Shown one piece after another: positions 16,653 through 29,303 of a stretch of 34,898 nucleotides of DNA; position 1 is the stretch's first letter, and the number at the start of each line of letters is the position of its first letter. The notes beneath the pieces are model-generated. The model ran no database searches and was not told the DNA's origin. It was given only the letters and a program-made list of their open reading frames with translations. The stretch is from Agromyces sp. Marseille-P2726. Its GTDB lineage: Bacteria; Actinomycetota; Actinomycetes; Actinomycetales; Microbacteriaceae. Both the position numbers and the translations under genes were made by a program. The DNA is taken from contig NZ_CADDWM010000008.1 in the NCBI RefSeq assembly GCF_902809835.1, positions 1 to 34,898 of the forward strand, in the 5' to 3' direction.

Positions 16653-17563
16653 GCGGTTCGTCAGTCCTGTTCGACGCTCCGGGTCCGAGGGCACGCCGCC
16701 TCTCGACGATCTCCTCGGTGATCACGGGCATCGTCATCCTCGCCGGACTCGGCTGGATCGCGTGGACCCTTGCTCAGCCCCGAGAGAGCGGCGGCATCAC
16801 CCTGCCGGGGTACTTCGATCCCAGTCGCTGGGATATCTTCGCCGATCCCGAGGTGTGGCAGTTCATCGTGTTCCAGGGCGTCCTCGGGACGCTCCGGGCC
16901 GCGCTCACCGCGGCCGTCATCGCCGTCGCCCTCGGAGTGGTGTTCTCGCTGCTCCGGAGTTCGACGATCGCGTGGATCCGCATCCCCACAGCCATCGTGC
17001 TCGAGTTCCTGCGCGGCATGCCCGTGCTGCTCATGATGCTGTTCATCCTGCTCGTGCTGAACACCGGCGCATTCTGGGCCGTGGTGGCAGCACTCAGCCT
17101 CTACAACGGCGCCCTCATCGGCGAGGCACTGCGCGCCGGTCTCGCGTCCCTGCCAAGGGGGCAGCGCGAAGCGGGCCTCAGCCTCGGCATGCGACCGTTG
17201 CAGTCGAAGATGCTCGTCGAGTTCCCGCAGGCGTTCCGGCAGATGCTGCCGATCATCGTTGCGCAGCTCGTGGTGCTGCTGAAGGACACGTCGCTCGGCT
17301 ACATCGTCGGCTATGTCGAGCTGCTGCGCGTCAACATGAACAACCTCGCGAGCTTCTACGGCAATCGCTACCTGTTCTCGCTCTTCGTCGTGACGCTCGT
17401 GCTGTACCTCACGATGAACCTCCTCCTCTCCTGGTTCGCGCGATGGCTCTCGAAGCGCACCGCCGCGCGGTCGAGCGGTCGACGCCTCGACCCCGACAAT
17501 CCCACCCAGGCCGTACTGGTCGCCGAAGCGTCGGCCGCGGCGCGGCAGGCTGAGAACGTCTAG
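16649..17563 (+). CDS. gluD: Glutamate-type ABC transporter permease (second)
   Basis: A 304-residue permease, longer than gluC because of an N-terminal hydrophobic segment and a periplasmic stretch. The GTLRAALTAAVIAVALGVVFSL region starts the transport core and the EAA-loop reads GQREAGLSLGMRPLQSKMLVEFPQAFR. A C-terminal cytoplasmic tail rich in Arg and Ala follows the last helix. The ATG at 16649 overlaps the gluC stop as ATGA, which implies translational coupling. With GluA and GluB it should form the membrane complex. Confidence 0.92.
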   Translation: MSGSSVLFDAPGPRARRLSTISSVITGIVILAGLGWIAWTLAQPRESGGITLPGYFDPSRWDIFADPEVWQFIVFQGVLGTLRAALTAAVIAVALGVVFSLLRSSTIAWIRIPTAIVLEFLRGMPVLLMMLFILLVLNTGAFWAVVAALSLYNGALIGEALRAGLASLPRGQREAGLSLGMRPLQSKMLVEFPQAFRQMLPIIVAQLVVLLKDTSLGYIVGYVELLRVNMNNLASFYGNRYLFSLFVVTLVLYLTMNLLLSWFARWLSKRTAARSSGRRLDPDNPTQAVLVAEASAAARQAENV

Positions 17564-17573
17564 CGGATGACGC

Positions 17574-17594
17574 GACCGGCGTCGTCCGCCGGTC
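17574..17594 (+). terminator. Stem-loop terminator after gluD
   Basis: GACCGGCG (17574-17581) and CGCCGGTC (17587-17594) pair around TCGTC; with a bulged G the stem extends through ACGC/GCGT. It lies 10 nt after gluD and separates the transporter from pheS. No U-run. Confidence 0.65.
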
Positions 17595-17626
17595 GGCGTG
17601 ACGCATTCCTGGGACGCGCCGACCGC

Positions 17627-17632
17627 TAGACT
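17627..17632 (+). promoter_or_regulatory. -10 element for leaderless pheST mRNA
   Basis: TAGACT ends 8 nt before the GTG at 17641 and there is no SD. I found no T-box or leader peptide in the 77 nt between gluD and pheS, and no clear -35. Confidence 0.5.
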
Positions 17633-17640
17633 CGTTCCTT

Positions 17641-18681
17641 GTGTCCGAGCCCATCCGAATCTCCGAGACCGCCGTGGCGACCGCCGTCGACGCCGCCCTC
17701 GCGGCCATCGCGTCGGCCGGCGACTCCGCCGCGCTGAAGTCCGTCCGCGCCGAGCACACGGGCGAGAAGTCGACCCTGGCGCAGCTGAACGCCCAGCTTC
17801 GCAACGTGCCCGGCGAGCAGAAGGCCACCCTCGGCAAGCTCGTGGGTGCCGCGCGCGGCCGTGTGAACCAGGCGTTCGCCGCGCGAGAGGCCGAGATCCT
17901 CGAGGCCGAGGCCGCCGCGCGACTCGAGGCCGAGACGGTGGATGTCACGGCGCTGCCGTCACGGTACACGCCGGGCGCCCGGCATCCGCTCGCCCTCCTC
18001 GAGGACCGGGTGTGCGACGTCTTCACCGGCATGGGTTGGGAGATCGCCGAGGGCCCCGAGGTCGAGAGCGAGTGGTTCAACTTCGATGCCCTCAACTTCG
18101 ACGCCGATCACCCGGCCCGTGCGATGCAGGACACGTTCTTCGTCGATCCGCCCGAGAGCCATCTCGTGCTGCGCACGCACACCAGTCCTGTGCAGATCCG
18201 CTCGATGCTCGAGCGCGAGCTGCCGCTGTACGTGCTCGCGCCGGGCCGTGTGTACCGCACCGACGAGTTCGACGCGACCCACCTGCCGGTGTTCATGCAG
18301 TTCGAGGGCGTCGCCGTCGACAAGGGTCTCACGATGGCGCACCTGAAGGGCACGCTCGACCACTTCGTCAAGGCGATCTTCGGCGAGGAGGCGACGATCC
18401 GACTTCGTCCGAGCTTCTTCCCCTTCACCGAGCCGAGCGCCGAGCTCGACTTCTGGCATCCCACGTTCAAGGGCGGTCCACGCTGGATCGAATGGGGCGG
18501 CTGCGGCATGATGCACCCGAACGTGCTGAAGGCCGCCGGCATCGACCCCGAGGTCTACACGGGGTTCGCCTTCGGAATGGGCATCGAACGGGGGCTCATG
18601 CTCCGCAACGACGTGCAGGACATGCGCGAGATGGTCGAGGGAGACATCCGGTTCTCCCAGCAGTTCGGAATGGTGGTCTGA
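17641..18681 (+). CDS. pheS: Phenylalanine--tRNA ligase, alpha subunit
   Basis: A 346-residue class II synthetase subunit. An N-terminal coiled coil (about 1-95) that binds tRNA-Phe is followed by the catalytic core. Visible are HPLALLEDRVCDVFTGMGWEIAEGPEVE, the motif 2 region around GRVYRTDEFDATHLPVFMQFEG, and motif 3 FAFGMGIERGLML near the C-terminus. It charges tRNA-Phe as an alpha2-beta2 tetramer with PheT. The GTG at 17641 sits directly behind a -10 element, which supports a leaderless start. pheT begins 3 nt after its stop. Confidence 0.97.
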   Translation: MSEPIRISETAVATAVDAALAAIASAGDSAALKSVRAEHTGEKSTLAQLNAQLRNVPGEQKATLGKLVGAARGRVNQAFAAREAEILEAEAAARLEAETVDVTALPSRYTPGARHPLALLEDRVCDVFTGMGWEIAEGPEVESEWFNFDALNFDADHPARAMQDTFFVDPPESHLVLRTHTSPVQIRSMLERELPLYVLAPGRVYRTDEFDATHLPVFMQFEGVAVDKGLTMAHLKGTLDHFVKAIFGEEATIRLRPSFFPFTEPSAELDFWHPTFKGGPRWIEWGGCGMMHPNVLKAAGIDPEVYTGFAFGMGIERGLMLRNDVQDMREMVEGDIRFSQQFGMVV

Positions 18682-18684
18682 CGC

Positions 18685-21216
18685 ATGCGAGTGCCGCTCA
18701 GCTGGCTCGCCGAGTACGTCGAACTCGTACCGGGCACGACGCCCGAAGAGGTGCACGCCGCCCTCGTGAAGGTCGGCCTCGAGGAGGAGGACGTGCACAC
18801 GTTCGAGATCTCGGGCCCGGTCGTCGTGGGGGAGGTGCTCGAGTTCGTCGAGGAGCCGCAGTCCAACGGCAAGACCATCAGGTGGTGCCAGGTCCGCGTC
18901 GCGCCCGATGGCGAGCCCGCACCCGACGGCGGCGAGGCCGTCCATGGCATCGTCTGCGGTGCGCGCAACTTCTTCGTCGGCGACAAGGTCGTCGTGAGCC
19001 TGCCGGGTTCGGAGCTGCCCGGGCCGTTCCCGATCAGCGCACGCAAGACGTACGGCCACGTCTCCGACGGCATGATCGCGTCGGCCCGCGAGCTGGGGCT
19101 CGGAGACGACCATGAGGGCATCCTGAGACTCGCGACCCTCGGCATCGACGCACCCGTCGGCACCGACGCGATCGCGCTGCTCGGTCTGAACGACGCGGCC
19201 GTCGAGATCAACGTCACGCCCGACCGCGGATACGCGTTCTCGATCCGCGGGGTGGCGCGCGAGTACGCGCACGCCACCGGAGCCCGCTTCCGCGACCCCG
19301 TGGAGCAGGCCGTGGCCGCGGACGGAGGCGGGTCGGCCGATGCGTTCCCCGTCACCATCGCCGACGACGCGCCGATCCGCGGCCGGGTCGGCTCGTCGGT
19401 GTTCGCCACGCGCATCGTGCGCGGGGTCGACCCCACCCGCCCCACGCCGGCATGGATGGTCGCGCGGCTGAAGCTCGCCGGCATCCGCTCGCTCTCACTG
19501 CTCGTCGACATCACCAACTACGTGATGCTCGAGCTCGGGCAGCCGATCCACGGTTACGACCTCGACCGGTTGCAGGGCGGCATCACCGTACGCCGAGCGG
19601 CGCCAGGCGAGACCCTCGTCACCCTCGACGACAAGGAGCGCCCGCTCCACCCCGAGGACCTCCTCATCACCGACGACCGAGGGCCGATCGGCCTCGCGGG
19701 CGTGATGGGCGGTGCCGACACCGAGATGAGCAGTTCGACCCGCAACGTGCTCATCGAGGCGGCGAACTTCGATCCGGTGTCGATCGCGCGCACCGCCCGT
19801 CGCCACAAGCTGCCGAGCGAGGCGTCGCGTCGCTACGAGCGGGGCGTCGACCCGCAGATCGCCGGGCCGGCGGCTTCGCGGGTCGCGCAGCTCATGGTCG
19901 ATCTCGCGGGCGGCACGGCCGACGACGGCGGGTCGTTCATCCAGGCCGAGCTGGAGCGCGAGGCGATCCACCTGCCCCGTGGCTTCGTCTCCGCGTTGAT
20001 CGGCGTCGAGTACACCGAGGCCGAGGTGCATGACGCACTCGCCGAGGTGGGCGCCGTCGTCACCGAGACGGCAGACGGATTCGACGTCGTGCCGCCGTCG
20101 TGGCGCCCCGACCTCACCGGCAAGGCCGAGCTCGCCGAAGAGGTCGCGCGACTGGCCGGGTACCACCGCATCCCGTCTGTGCTGCCCGTCGCGCCGCCCG
20201 GGCGAGGGCTCACACGGTCCCAGCGCATCCGACGACGGGTCGCCGACACGCTCGCGGCGGCCGGTTCGACCGAGGTGCTCACGTTCCCGTTCGCGACCGA
20301 GCACGAGAATGCCGTGTTCGGCAGTGCCGACGGCGGCCCCGTGGCATCCGTACGGTTGGCCAACGCCCTCGACGCGAACACGGCACTGCTTCGCCGCTCG
20401 CTGCTTCCGGGCCTGATGGCGGCGGCCAAGCGCAACCTCTCGCGGGGGCTCACCGACCTCTCGATCTTCGAGCAGGGCCTCGTGTTCCTGCCCGAGGCGG
20501 ACCGCACCTACGGCACATCGTTCCTTCCCGTGGGCGACGCGAAGCCGAGCGACGACGACCTCGAGACGCTCCAATCCGCCATCCCGCCGCAGCCGCGGCA
20601 CGTGGGCGTGCTGATCACCGGCGATGCCGTGACGAAGCAGCCGGGGCAACCGGCGATCCCCGCCGGCATCGTGGACGCCCTCGACGCCGTGCGGCAGGTC
20701 GCGCTGGCCGTGGGAGCGACGATCGACATCCGGCAAGGGTCGCATCCGGCGATGCATCCCGGTCGCACCGCCGAACTCCGGGTCGCCGGACGCACCGTCG
20801 GCCATGCAGGCGAGCTCCACCCGGCGCTCGCGGCCGAGGCCGATCTGCCCCGCGTGGTCGCGGTGGCGGAGCTCGACCTCGACGCGGTCATCGGCCTCAC
20901 TGAGCCGGGGATCGAGGCACGGCCGATCGGGACCCTTCCCGCTGCGACGCAGGACCTCTCGCTCGTGGTCGACGCGGCGGTGCCGGCGGCCGAGGTCGCC
21001 GATGCCGTGCGCCACGGCGCGGGCGAGCTCCTCGAACACCTCCACCTCGTCGACGACTATCGCGGTGCGGGCCTGCCCGACGGAGCGAAGAGCCTCACGT
21101 TCGCGCTACGCTTCCGTGCGCCCGACCGCACGTTGACTGCGGCCGAGGCGAGCGAGGCCAAGCTGGCCGGCGCTGCGGCGGCCGCCGAGCGATTCGGCGC
21201 GAAGGTCCGGGAGTAG
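18685..21216 (+). CDS. pheT: Phenylalanine--tRNA ligase, beta subunit
   Basis: An 843-residue beta subunit of bacterial length. In order: N-terminal MRVPLSWLAEYVEL, an EMAP-type tRNA-binding domain (about 40-165), B3/B4 editing region including TLDDKERPLHPEDLLI, B5 domain, a degenerate class II core, and a C-terminal FDX-ACB anticodon-binding domain with RGAGLPDGAKSLTFALRFRAPDRTL. It edits mischarged Tyr and supports tRNA binding. The ATG follows pheS by 3 nt. Its stop is only 6 nt from the stop of the convergent SDR gene, leaving no room for a separate terminator. Confidence 0.97.
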   Translation: MRVPLSWLAEYVELVPGTTPEEVHAALVKVGLEEEDVHTFEISGPVVVGEVLEFVEEPQSNGKTIRWCQVRVAPDGEPAPDGGEAVHGIVCGARNFFVGDKVVVSLPGSELPGPFPISARKTYGHVSDGMIASARELGLGDDHEGILRLATLGIDAPVGTDAIALLGLNDAAVEINVTPDRGYAFSIRGVAREYAHATGARFRDPVEQAVAADGGGSADAFPVTIADDAPIRGRVGSSVFATRIVRGVDPTRPTPAWMVARLKLAGIRSLSLLVDITNYVMLELGQPIHGYDLDRLQGGITVRRAAPGETLVTLDDKERPLHPEDLLITDDRGPIGLAGVMGGADTEMSSSTRNVLIEAANFDPVSIARTARRHKLPSEASRRYERGVDPQIAGPAASRVAQLMVDLAGGTADDGGSFIQAELEREAIHLPRGFVSALIGVEYTEAEVHDALAEVGAVVTETADGFDVVPPSWRPDLTGKAELAEEVARLAGYHRIPSVLPVAPPGRGLTRSQRIRRRVADTLAAAGSTEVLTFPFATEHENAVFGSADGGPVASVRLANALDANTALLRRSLLPGLMAAAKRNLSRGLTDLSIFEQGLVFLPEADRTYGTSFLPVGDAKPSDDDLETLQSAIPPQPRHVGVLITGDAVTKQPGQPAIPAGIVDALDAVRQVALAVGATIDIRQGSHPAMHPGRTAELRVAGRTVGHAGELHPALAAEADLPRVVAVAELDLDAVIGLTEPGIEARPIGTLPAATQDLSLVVDAAVPAAEVADAVRHGAGELLEHLHLVDDYRGAGLPDGAKSLTFALRFRAPDRTLTAAEASEAKLAGAAAAAERFGAKVRE

Positions 21217-21222
21217 GGCGGG

Positions 21223-22209
21223 TCAGGCGCTGTACCGTGCGACCAACCGGTCGAATGCGGCGTCGAGTTCGCCATCGACCACGCGCCGCGATGGGTCGGC
21301 GTCGTGCCACTCGACGATCTCGCGCGCGCCGCGCCAGAACGGGATGACGGCCCGGTACTCGGGAACGAGCGACCTCACCTTGCGGTTGTCGAACATGACC
21401 GAGTGCGCCTTGTCGCCGAGCAACCCTGGTCCCTCATCGGGCAGTTCGCGCGCGATCGCCTCGCTGGCCACATGCAGGGTCTGCGGCTCGGCCCCGGCGG
21501 CGCGCGCGAGGAGCGCGGTGATGTGGTTCCACGTGAGGACCTCGTCCGAGGTGATCTGGAACGCCTCGCCGATCGCACGATCGTTGCCGAGAAGGCCGGC
21601 GAACGCCACGGCGAAGTCGCGCGTATGGGTCAGGGTCCAGAGGCTGGTGCCGTCTCCGTGCACGATGATCGGGAGCCCGCGCCGCACGCGGTCGATCGCG
21701 GTCCAACCCCCGAGGATCGGCACCAGCGTCGCGTCGTAAGTGTGCGACGGTCGGACGATGGTCGCCGGAAACCCTCGATCCCGATACGCCGCCATGAGCA
21801 GGTCCTCTGCGGCGATCTTGTCGCGCGAGTACTGCCAGTACGGATTCCGCAGCGGCGTCGACTCAGTGATCGGGAGGGTCATGACCGGCTTCTGGTAAGC
21901 GGATGCCGACGAGACGAACACGTACTGCGCGCACCGGCCCTCGAAGAAGTCGATGTCGGCGGCCACCTGTTCTGCGGAGAACGCGCGGAAGTTCGCCACG
22001 ACATCGAACGTCTGGTCGCCGACGGCCGCGGCGATCGAGGCCGCGTCGTGCGCGTCACCGATGAGCTGTCGAGCGCCCACGACGGGCGGTCGCGTGGTGC
22101 TTCGTCCGCGGTTCAGGAGCGTCAGCTCGTCGCCGCGCTGGACGCCCCGAGCACTCGCCGCCGAGCTGATGATGCCGTTCCCGCCGATGAACAGCACGCG
22201 CAGGGCCAT
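21223..22209 (-). CDS. NAD(P)-dependent epimerase/reductase, extended SDR family
   Basis: A 328-residue Rossmann protein of the extended short-chain dehydrogenase group. The cofactor loop is LFIGGNGIIS (7-15), a conserved VFVSSASAY stretch follows, and the catalytic pair is Y127-x-x-x-K131 in YSRDK. The later YRDRGFPATIVRPSHTYD segment is typical of epimerase-like members. The substrate is unknown; sugar-nucleotide or aldehyde chemistry are both possible. The ATG at 22209 has an excellent SD (GGAGGAGG), which fixes the start despite an open frame for another 52 codons upstream. It is a single gene, convergent with pheT and divergent from the arginine operon. Confidence 0.87.
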   Translation of the reverse strand: MALRVLFIGGNGIISSAASARGVQRGDELTLLNRGRSTTRPPVVGARQLIGDAHDAASIAAAVGDQTFDVVANFRAFSAEQVAADIDFFEGRCAQYVFVSSASAYQKPVMTLPITESTPLRNPYWQYSRDKIAAEDLLMAAYRDRGFPATIVRPSHTYDATLVPILGGWTAIDRVRRGLPIIVHGDGTSLWTLTHTRDFAVAFAGLLGNDRAIGEAFQITSDEVLTWNHITALLARAAGAEPQTLHVASEAIARELPDEGPGLLGDKAHSVMFDNRKVRSLVPEYRAVIPFWRGAREIVEWHDADPSRRVVDGELDAAFDRLVARYSA

Positions 22210-22378
22210 GGGATCCTCCTCCGACGGTGCATCCGAGCCTATGCGATCGCCCAGGTCACGATGTCCCGTCGCCGAAAGCCCGTACCCCGAGGCATCCGTT
22301 CGGCTCGCCGAACTCACCGACCGAGAGCGCGCGGTGCGAGGCCGGCCGTGGATGACGACGGGCACTCGGGCCCCGATT

Positions 22379-22406
22379 TTGCAGTGCGGGATGCCGCCGA
22401 TATGGT
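22379..22406 (+). promoter_or_regulatory. Predicted promoter for the arginine operon leader
   Basis: TTGCAG (22379-22384) and TATGGT (22401-22406) are 16 nt apart. The -10 ends 7 nt before the ATG at 22414, the leaderless spacing used elsewhere in the window. A second -10-like TAAGGT (22574-22579), 6 nt before argC, is a competing start that would bypass the leader. Confidence 0.45.
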
Positions 22407-22413
22407 CGATCGC

Positions 22414-22521
22414 ATGTCCACGACCCGGGTCGCCCCCTCCGCACGCCCCCTGCGTGTCGTCGAGCCGCGAATCCGACGTCGCCGCGCCTGCCGAATCTCG
22501 GCGACCCCCAGCGCGGCCTAG
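22414..22521 (+). CDS. Putative arginine-rich leader peptide upstream of argC
   Basis: A 35-codon ORF ending 64 nt before argC. Nine residues are Arg, six of them within codons 19-27 (R-I-R-R-R-R-A-C-R), and three use CGA, a poorly used codon in GC-rich actinobacteria. The ATG sits 7 nt after a -10-like hexamer, so translation could start at the mRNA 5' end. The Arg-rich codons overlap one arm of a set of mutually exclusive stems (see 22478-22560). This is what an arginine-sensing attenuator would look like. Against it: non-coding frames in such GC-rich DNA are often Arg-rich, codon-position GC (by my hand count about 71, 79 and 82 percent) is not that of the window's ordinary genes, and no homologue can be checked here. 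Confidence 0.4.
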   Translation: MSTTRVAPSARPLRVVEPRIRRRRACRISATPSAA

Positions 22522-22560
22522 ACGGGCCTGTCGCGGGGCCGTCGCCGAACATTCGCCCCG
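22478..22560 (+). promoter_or_regulatory. Candidate attenuator: mutually exclusive stems before argC
   Basis: Segment 1 GTCGCCG (22478-22484, in the Arg codons) pairs with CGGCGAC (22499-22505). Segment 2 TCGGCGAC (22498-22505) can instead pair with GTCGCCGA (22541-22548), extended by CCCC/GGGG (22506-22509 with 22535-22538), GCG/CGC and GGCC/GGCC to about 19 bp around the leader stop codon. CGGGGC (22534-22539) can also pair with GCCCCG (22555-22560). So 1:2, 2:3 and 3:4 pairings exclude one another as in classical attenuators. No U-tract follows the 3:4 stem, so termination, if any, would be Rho-dependent or atypical. Confidence 0.4.
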
Positions 22561-22585
22561 ACCGCACAGACTCTAAGGTGGATCC

Positions 22586-23629
22586 ATGACGTACTCCGTC
22601 GCCGTTTCCGGCGCGTCCGGCTATGCCGGTGGCGAGATCCTGCGCCTGCTCGCCGACCATCCCGAATTCGATGTGCGCACGGTCACGGCGCACTCCAATG
22701 CCGGCCAGCCGCTCGTCGCGGTGCAGCCGCACCTGCGCACCTACACGCATCTCACGCTGAAGGAGACGAGCGCCGAGACCCTCGGCGGTCACGATGTCGT
22801 CTTCCTCGCGCTCCCGCACGGAGCATCCGGGGCGATCGCGGCGCAGCTCTCCGATGACACCCTCGTGATCGACTGCGGTGCCGATCACCGGCTCGAGCAG
22901 ACGGCGGACTGGGCGGCCTTCTACGGCGGCGATCACCATGGAGCCTGGAGCTACGGTGTTCCCGAGTTGCCCCGCATGTCGGGAACGCAGCGCGATCGCC
23001 TGACCGGGGCCCGTCGCATCGCGGCGCCCGGATGCAACGCGTCGACCGTTTCGCTGTCGCTCGCGCCCGGCATCCGGGCCGGGGTCATCGAAGACCGCGA
23101 TCTCGTCTCGGTGCTCGCGGTCGGCCCCTCCGGCGGGGGCCGGAGCCTCAAGGCACACCTGCTCGCGAGTGAGATCCTCGGTTCGGCGAATCCATACTCG
23201 ATCGGAGGCGTGCACCGCCACATCCCCGAGATCACGCAGGCACTGCGCTGGGCAGGCGCCGCCGATCCCACCATCTCGTTCACGCCGTTGATCGTGCCGA
23301 TGTCGCGCGGCATCCTCGCCACGTCCACGGCGAGGATCGTTCCGGGCACGGATGCCGCGACCGTGCGTTCCGCCTGGGAGGACGCGTACGCCGGCGAACG
23401 CTTCGTGCAGCTCCTTCCCGAGGGCCAGTTCCCACGCACTGCCGACGTGCTCGGGGCCAATACCGCGCTCATGGGCCTCGCCGTCGATGAGGGGGCTGGC
23501 CGTGTCGTCGTCGTGACCGCGGTCGACAACCTCGTGAAGGGCACCGCGGGCGCCGCCATCCAGTCGGCGAACATCGCGCTCGGCATCGCCGAGGCGACGG
23601 GCCTGCCGGTGAACGGAGTCGCTCCGTGA
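22586..23629 (+). CDS. argC: N-acetyl-gamma-glutamyl-phosphate reductase
   Basis: A 347-residue enzyme that reduces N-acetylglutamyl phosphate to the semialdehyde with NADPH, the third step of arginine synthesis. The N-terminal cofactor loop is [15 protein letters not shown], and the catalytic cysteine is C150 in APGCNAST. The [13 protein letters not shown] segment and the C-terminal [14 protein letters not shown] stretch complete the family picture. The ATG at 22586 follows AAGGTGG. argJ starts within its stop codon. Confidence 0.97.
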   Translation: MTYSVAVSGASGYAGGEILRLLADHPEFDVRTVTAHSNAGQPLVAVQPHLRTYTHLTLKETSAETLGGHDVVFLALPHGASGAIAAQLSDDTLVIDCGADHRLEQTADWAAFYGGDHHGAWSYGVPELPRMSGTQRDRLTGARRIAAPGCNASTVSLSLAPGIRAGVIEDRDLVSVLAVGPSGGGRSLKAHLLASEILGSANPYSIGGVHRHIPEITQALRWAGAADPTISFTPLIVPMSRGILATSTARIVPGTDAATVRSAWEDAYAGERFVQLLPEGQFPRTADVLGANTALMGLAVDEGAGRVVVVTAVDNLVKGTAGAAIQSANIALGIAEATGLPVNGVAP

Positions 23630-24777
23630 CCGTCACCGCCGCCGGGGGGTTCGAGGCCGCCGGCGTCGCTGCCGGCATCAAGCGGTCGGGCGCGCTCGAC
23701 CTCGCGATCGTCGTCAATCGCGGGCCCATGCAGGCCGCGGCCGCCGTGTTCACCACCAATCGGGCGAAGGCCAATCCCATCCTCTGGTCGGAACAGGCGA
23801 TCGCCGATGGCCAGGCCGCCGCGATCGTACTGAACTCCGGCGGCGCCAATTGCTTCACCGGACCCGAGGGATTCCAGGTCACGCACCGCACCGCCGAGGC
23901 AGCCGCTTCGGCCCTCGGGTACTCGGCCGGCGACGTCCTCGTCTGCTCGACCGGCCTCATCGGCGCACAGCTCGACGGCGAGGTCGTCGAGGAGGGCGTC
24001 CTGTCGGCCGCCGCCCGGCTCGGCACCGAAGGCGGGGACGATGCCGCCCGGGCGATCATGACCACCGACACGCGGCCGAAGACCGTCGTGGTCGAGGGGG
24101 ACGGATGGCGCATCGGCGGCATGGCCAAGGGTGCGGGCATGCTCGCGCCCGGCCTGGCCACGATGCTCGTCGTCCTGACCACTGATGCGGCGCTGCCGCC
24201 CTCCGACCTCGACACGGCACTTCGCACCGCCACCCGGCTGACGTTCGACCGGCTCGACTCCGACGGCTGCATGTCGACGAACGACCAGGTGACCCTGATG
24301 GCGTCGGGCGCCTCGGGCGTCACTCCCGGCCTCGAGGCCTTCACCACGGCGCTGACCGAGGCGTGCCGCTCGCTCGCGACCCAGCTGCAGCAGGACGCCG
24401 AGGGCGCGAGCCACGACATCGCCATCGAGGTGCTCGGGGCGGCGACCGAGGACGACGCGGTCGAGGTCGGTCGCGCGGTCGCGCGCAACAACCTGTTCAA
24501 GGCGGCCATCTTCGGCAACGACCCGAACTGGGGGCGCGTACTCGCCGCGATCGGCACCACGAGGGCCCCGTTCGACCCGTACCTCGTCGACGTCACGATG
24601 AACGACGTGCGTGTGTGCCGCGCCGGCCGACCCGACGCGCCGCGCGAGCAGGTCGACCTCACCCCGCGCGCGGTGCACATCCGCATCGAGCTGCATGCCG
24701 GCGAGGCATCCGCCACCATTCTCACCAACGACCTCACGCACGACTACGTGCACGAGAACAGTGCGTACTCGAGCTGA
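23626..24777 (+). CDS. argJ: Bifunctional glutamate N-acetyltransferase/amino-acid acetyltransferase
   Basis: A 383-residue ArgJ. It moves acetyl from N-acetylornithine to glutamate, giving the cyclic arginine pathway; bifunctional members also use acetyl-CoA. The precursor self-cleaves before the nucleophile Thr, here A178-T179 in [14 protein letters not shown]. The C-terminal [17 protein letters not shown] segment is typical. The GTG start overlaps the argC stop by 4 nt (GTGA). Whether the protein is mono- or bifunctional cannot be told by eye. Confidence 0.96.
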   Translation: MTVTAAGGFEAAGVAAGIKRSGALDLAIVVNRGPMQAAAAVFTTNRAKANPILWSEQAIADGQAAAIVLNSGGANCFTGPEGFQVTHRTAEAAASALGYSAGDVLVCSTGLIGAQLDGEVVEEGVLSAAARLGTEGGDDAARAIMTTDTRPKTVVVEGDGWRIGGMAKGAGMLAPGLATMLVVLTTDAALPPSDLDTALRTATRLTFDRLDSDGCMSTNDQVTLMASGASGVTPGLEAFTTALTEACRSLATQLQQDAEGASHDIAIEVLGAATEDDAVEVGRAVARNNLFKAAIFGNDPNWGRVLAAIGTTRAPFDPYLVDVTMNDVRVCRAGRPDAPREQVDLTPRAVHIRIELHAGEASATILTNDLTHDYVHENSAYSS

Positions 24778-24778
24778 G

Positions 24779-25713
24779 ATGCACGAGACGACGAGCCCGA
24801 GCGGCGGCGCCGCGCACGATCACGAGGACGCGGACGTCGACGCGTCGACCGCTGCGGCGAAGGCGCAGGTGCTCATCGACTCGCTGCCGTGGCTGAAGCG
24901 GTTCCACGGCGAGACCATGGTGGTGAAGTTCGGCGGGAATGCCATGGTGAGCCCCGAGCTGCAGCGCGCGTTCGCCGAGGACATGGTCTACCTCCGCTAC
25001 GCCGGCATCAAGCCGGTCGTGGTGCACGGCGGGGGCCCGCAGATCTCGGCGATGCTGGCGCGACTCGGCATCGAGAGCGAGTTCCGCGGCGGCTATCGCG
25101 TGACGTCGCCCGAAGCCATGGACGTCGTGCGGATGGTGCTCTCGGGGCAGGTCAATCGCGAGCTCGTGTCGCTCATCAACCAACACGGACCGCTCGCCGC
25201 CGGGCTGTCCGGCGAGGACGCCGGGCTCTTCACCGGCCGGCGCCGTGGAGCGGTGATCGACGGGGTCGAGGTCGACCTCGGCCTGGTCGGCGACGTCGTG
25301 TCGGTGGATCCCGCTGCGGTGCAAGCGCAGCTCGACGCCGGACGCATCCCGGTCGTCTCGTCGATCGCTCCCGACGGCGATGCGCCGGGCCAGTCGCTCA
25401 ACGTCAACGCCGACTCGGCCGCCGCGTCACTGGCCGTTGCGCTCGGCGCCGCGAAGTTGGTCATCCTGACGGATGTCGCGGGGCTGTATCGCGACTGGCC
25501 GAACCGCGACTCCCTGGTGTCGGTGATCGGCGTCGCCGAGCTGCTCCAGCTGCTGCCGCACCTCGAGTCGGGGATGATCCCCAAGATGCGGGCATGCCTC
25601 GAGGCGGTCGAGGGCGGGGTGGCGAAGTCGGCGATCATCGACGGGCGGATTCCGCACTCCATCCTCCTCGAGGTGTTCACGCAGTCGGGCATCGGAACGG
25701 AGGTGGTGCCGGC

Positions 25714-25717
<4 letters not shown>
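24779..25717 (+). CDS. argB: Acetylglutamate kinase
   Basis: A 312-residue amino-acid kinase phosphorylating N-acetylglutamate. VVKFGGNAM and VVHGGGPQI are the phosphate-binding glycine motifs, followed by EFRGGYRVT and the [30 protein letters not shown] segment. A Ser/Ala/His/Asp-rich N-terminal extension of about 25 residues precedes the core, and an N-terminal helix of the hexameric, arginine-inhibited type ([20 protein letters not shown]) is present, so feedback inhibition by arginine is likely. The ATG lies 1 nt after the argJ stop. Confidence 0.96.
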
Positions 25718-29295
<3,578 letters not shown>

Positions 29296-29303
29296 CGCCT
29301 CAG

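Noticed and set aside
17564..17640. T-box or leader peptide for pheST
   Set aside because: Only 77 nt, filled by a terminator stem and a -10; no Phe-rich ORF or T-box sequence.
22210..22585. ArgR operator (ARG box) before argC
   Set aside because: No AT-rich palindromic pair of the ARG-box type seen; a weight-matrix scan could still find a weak one.
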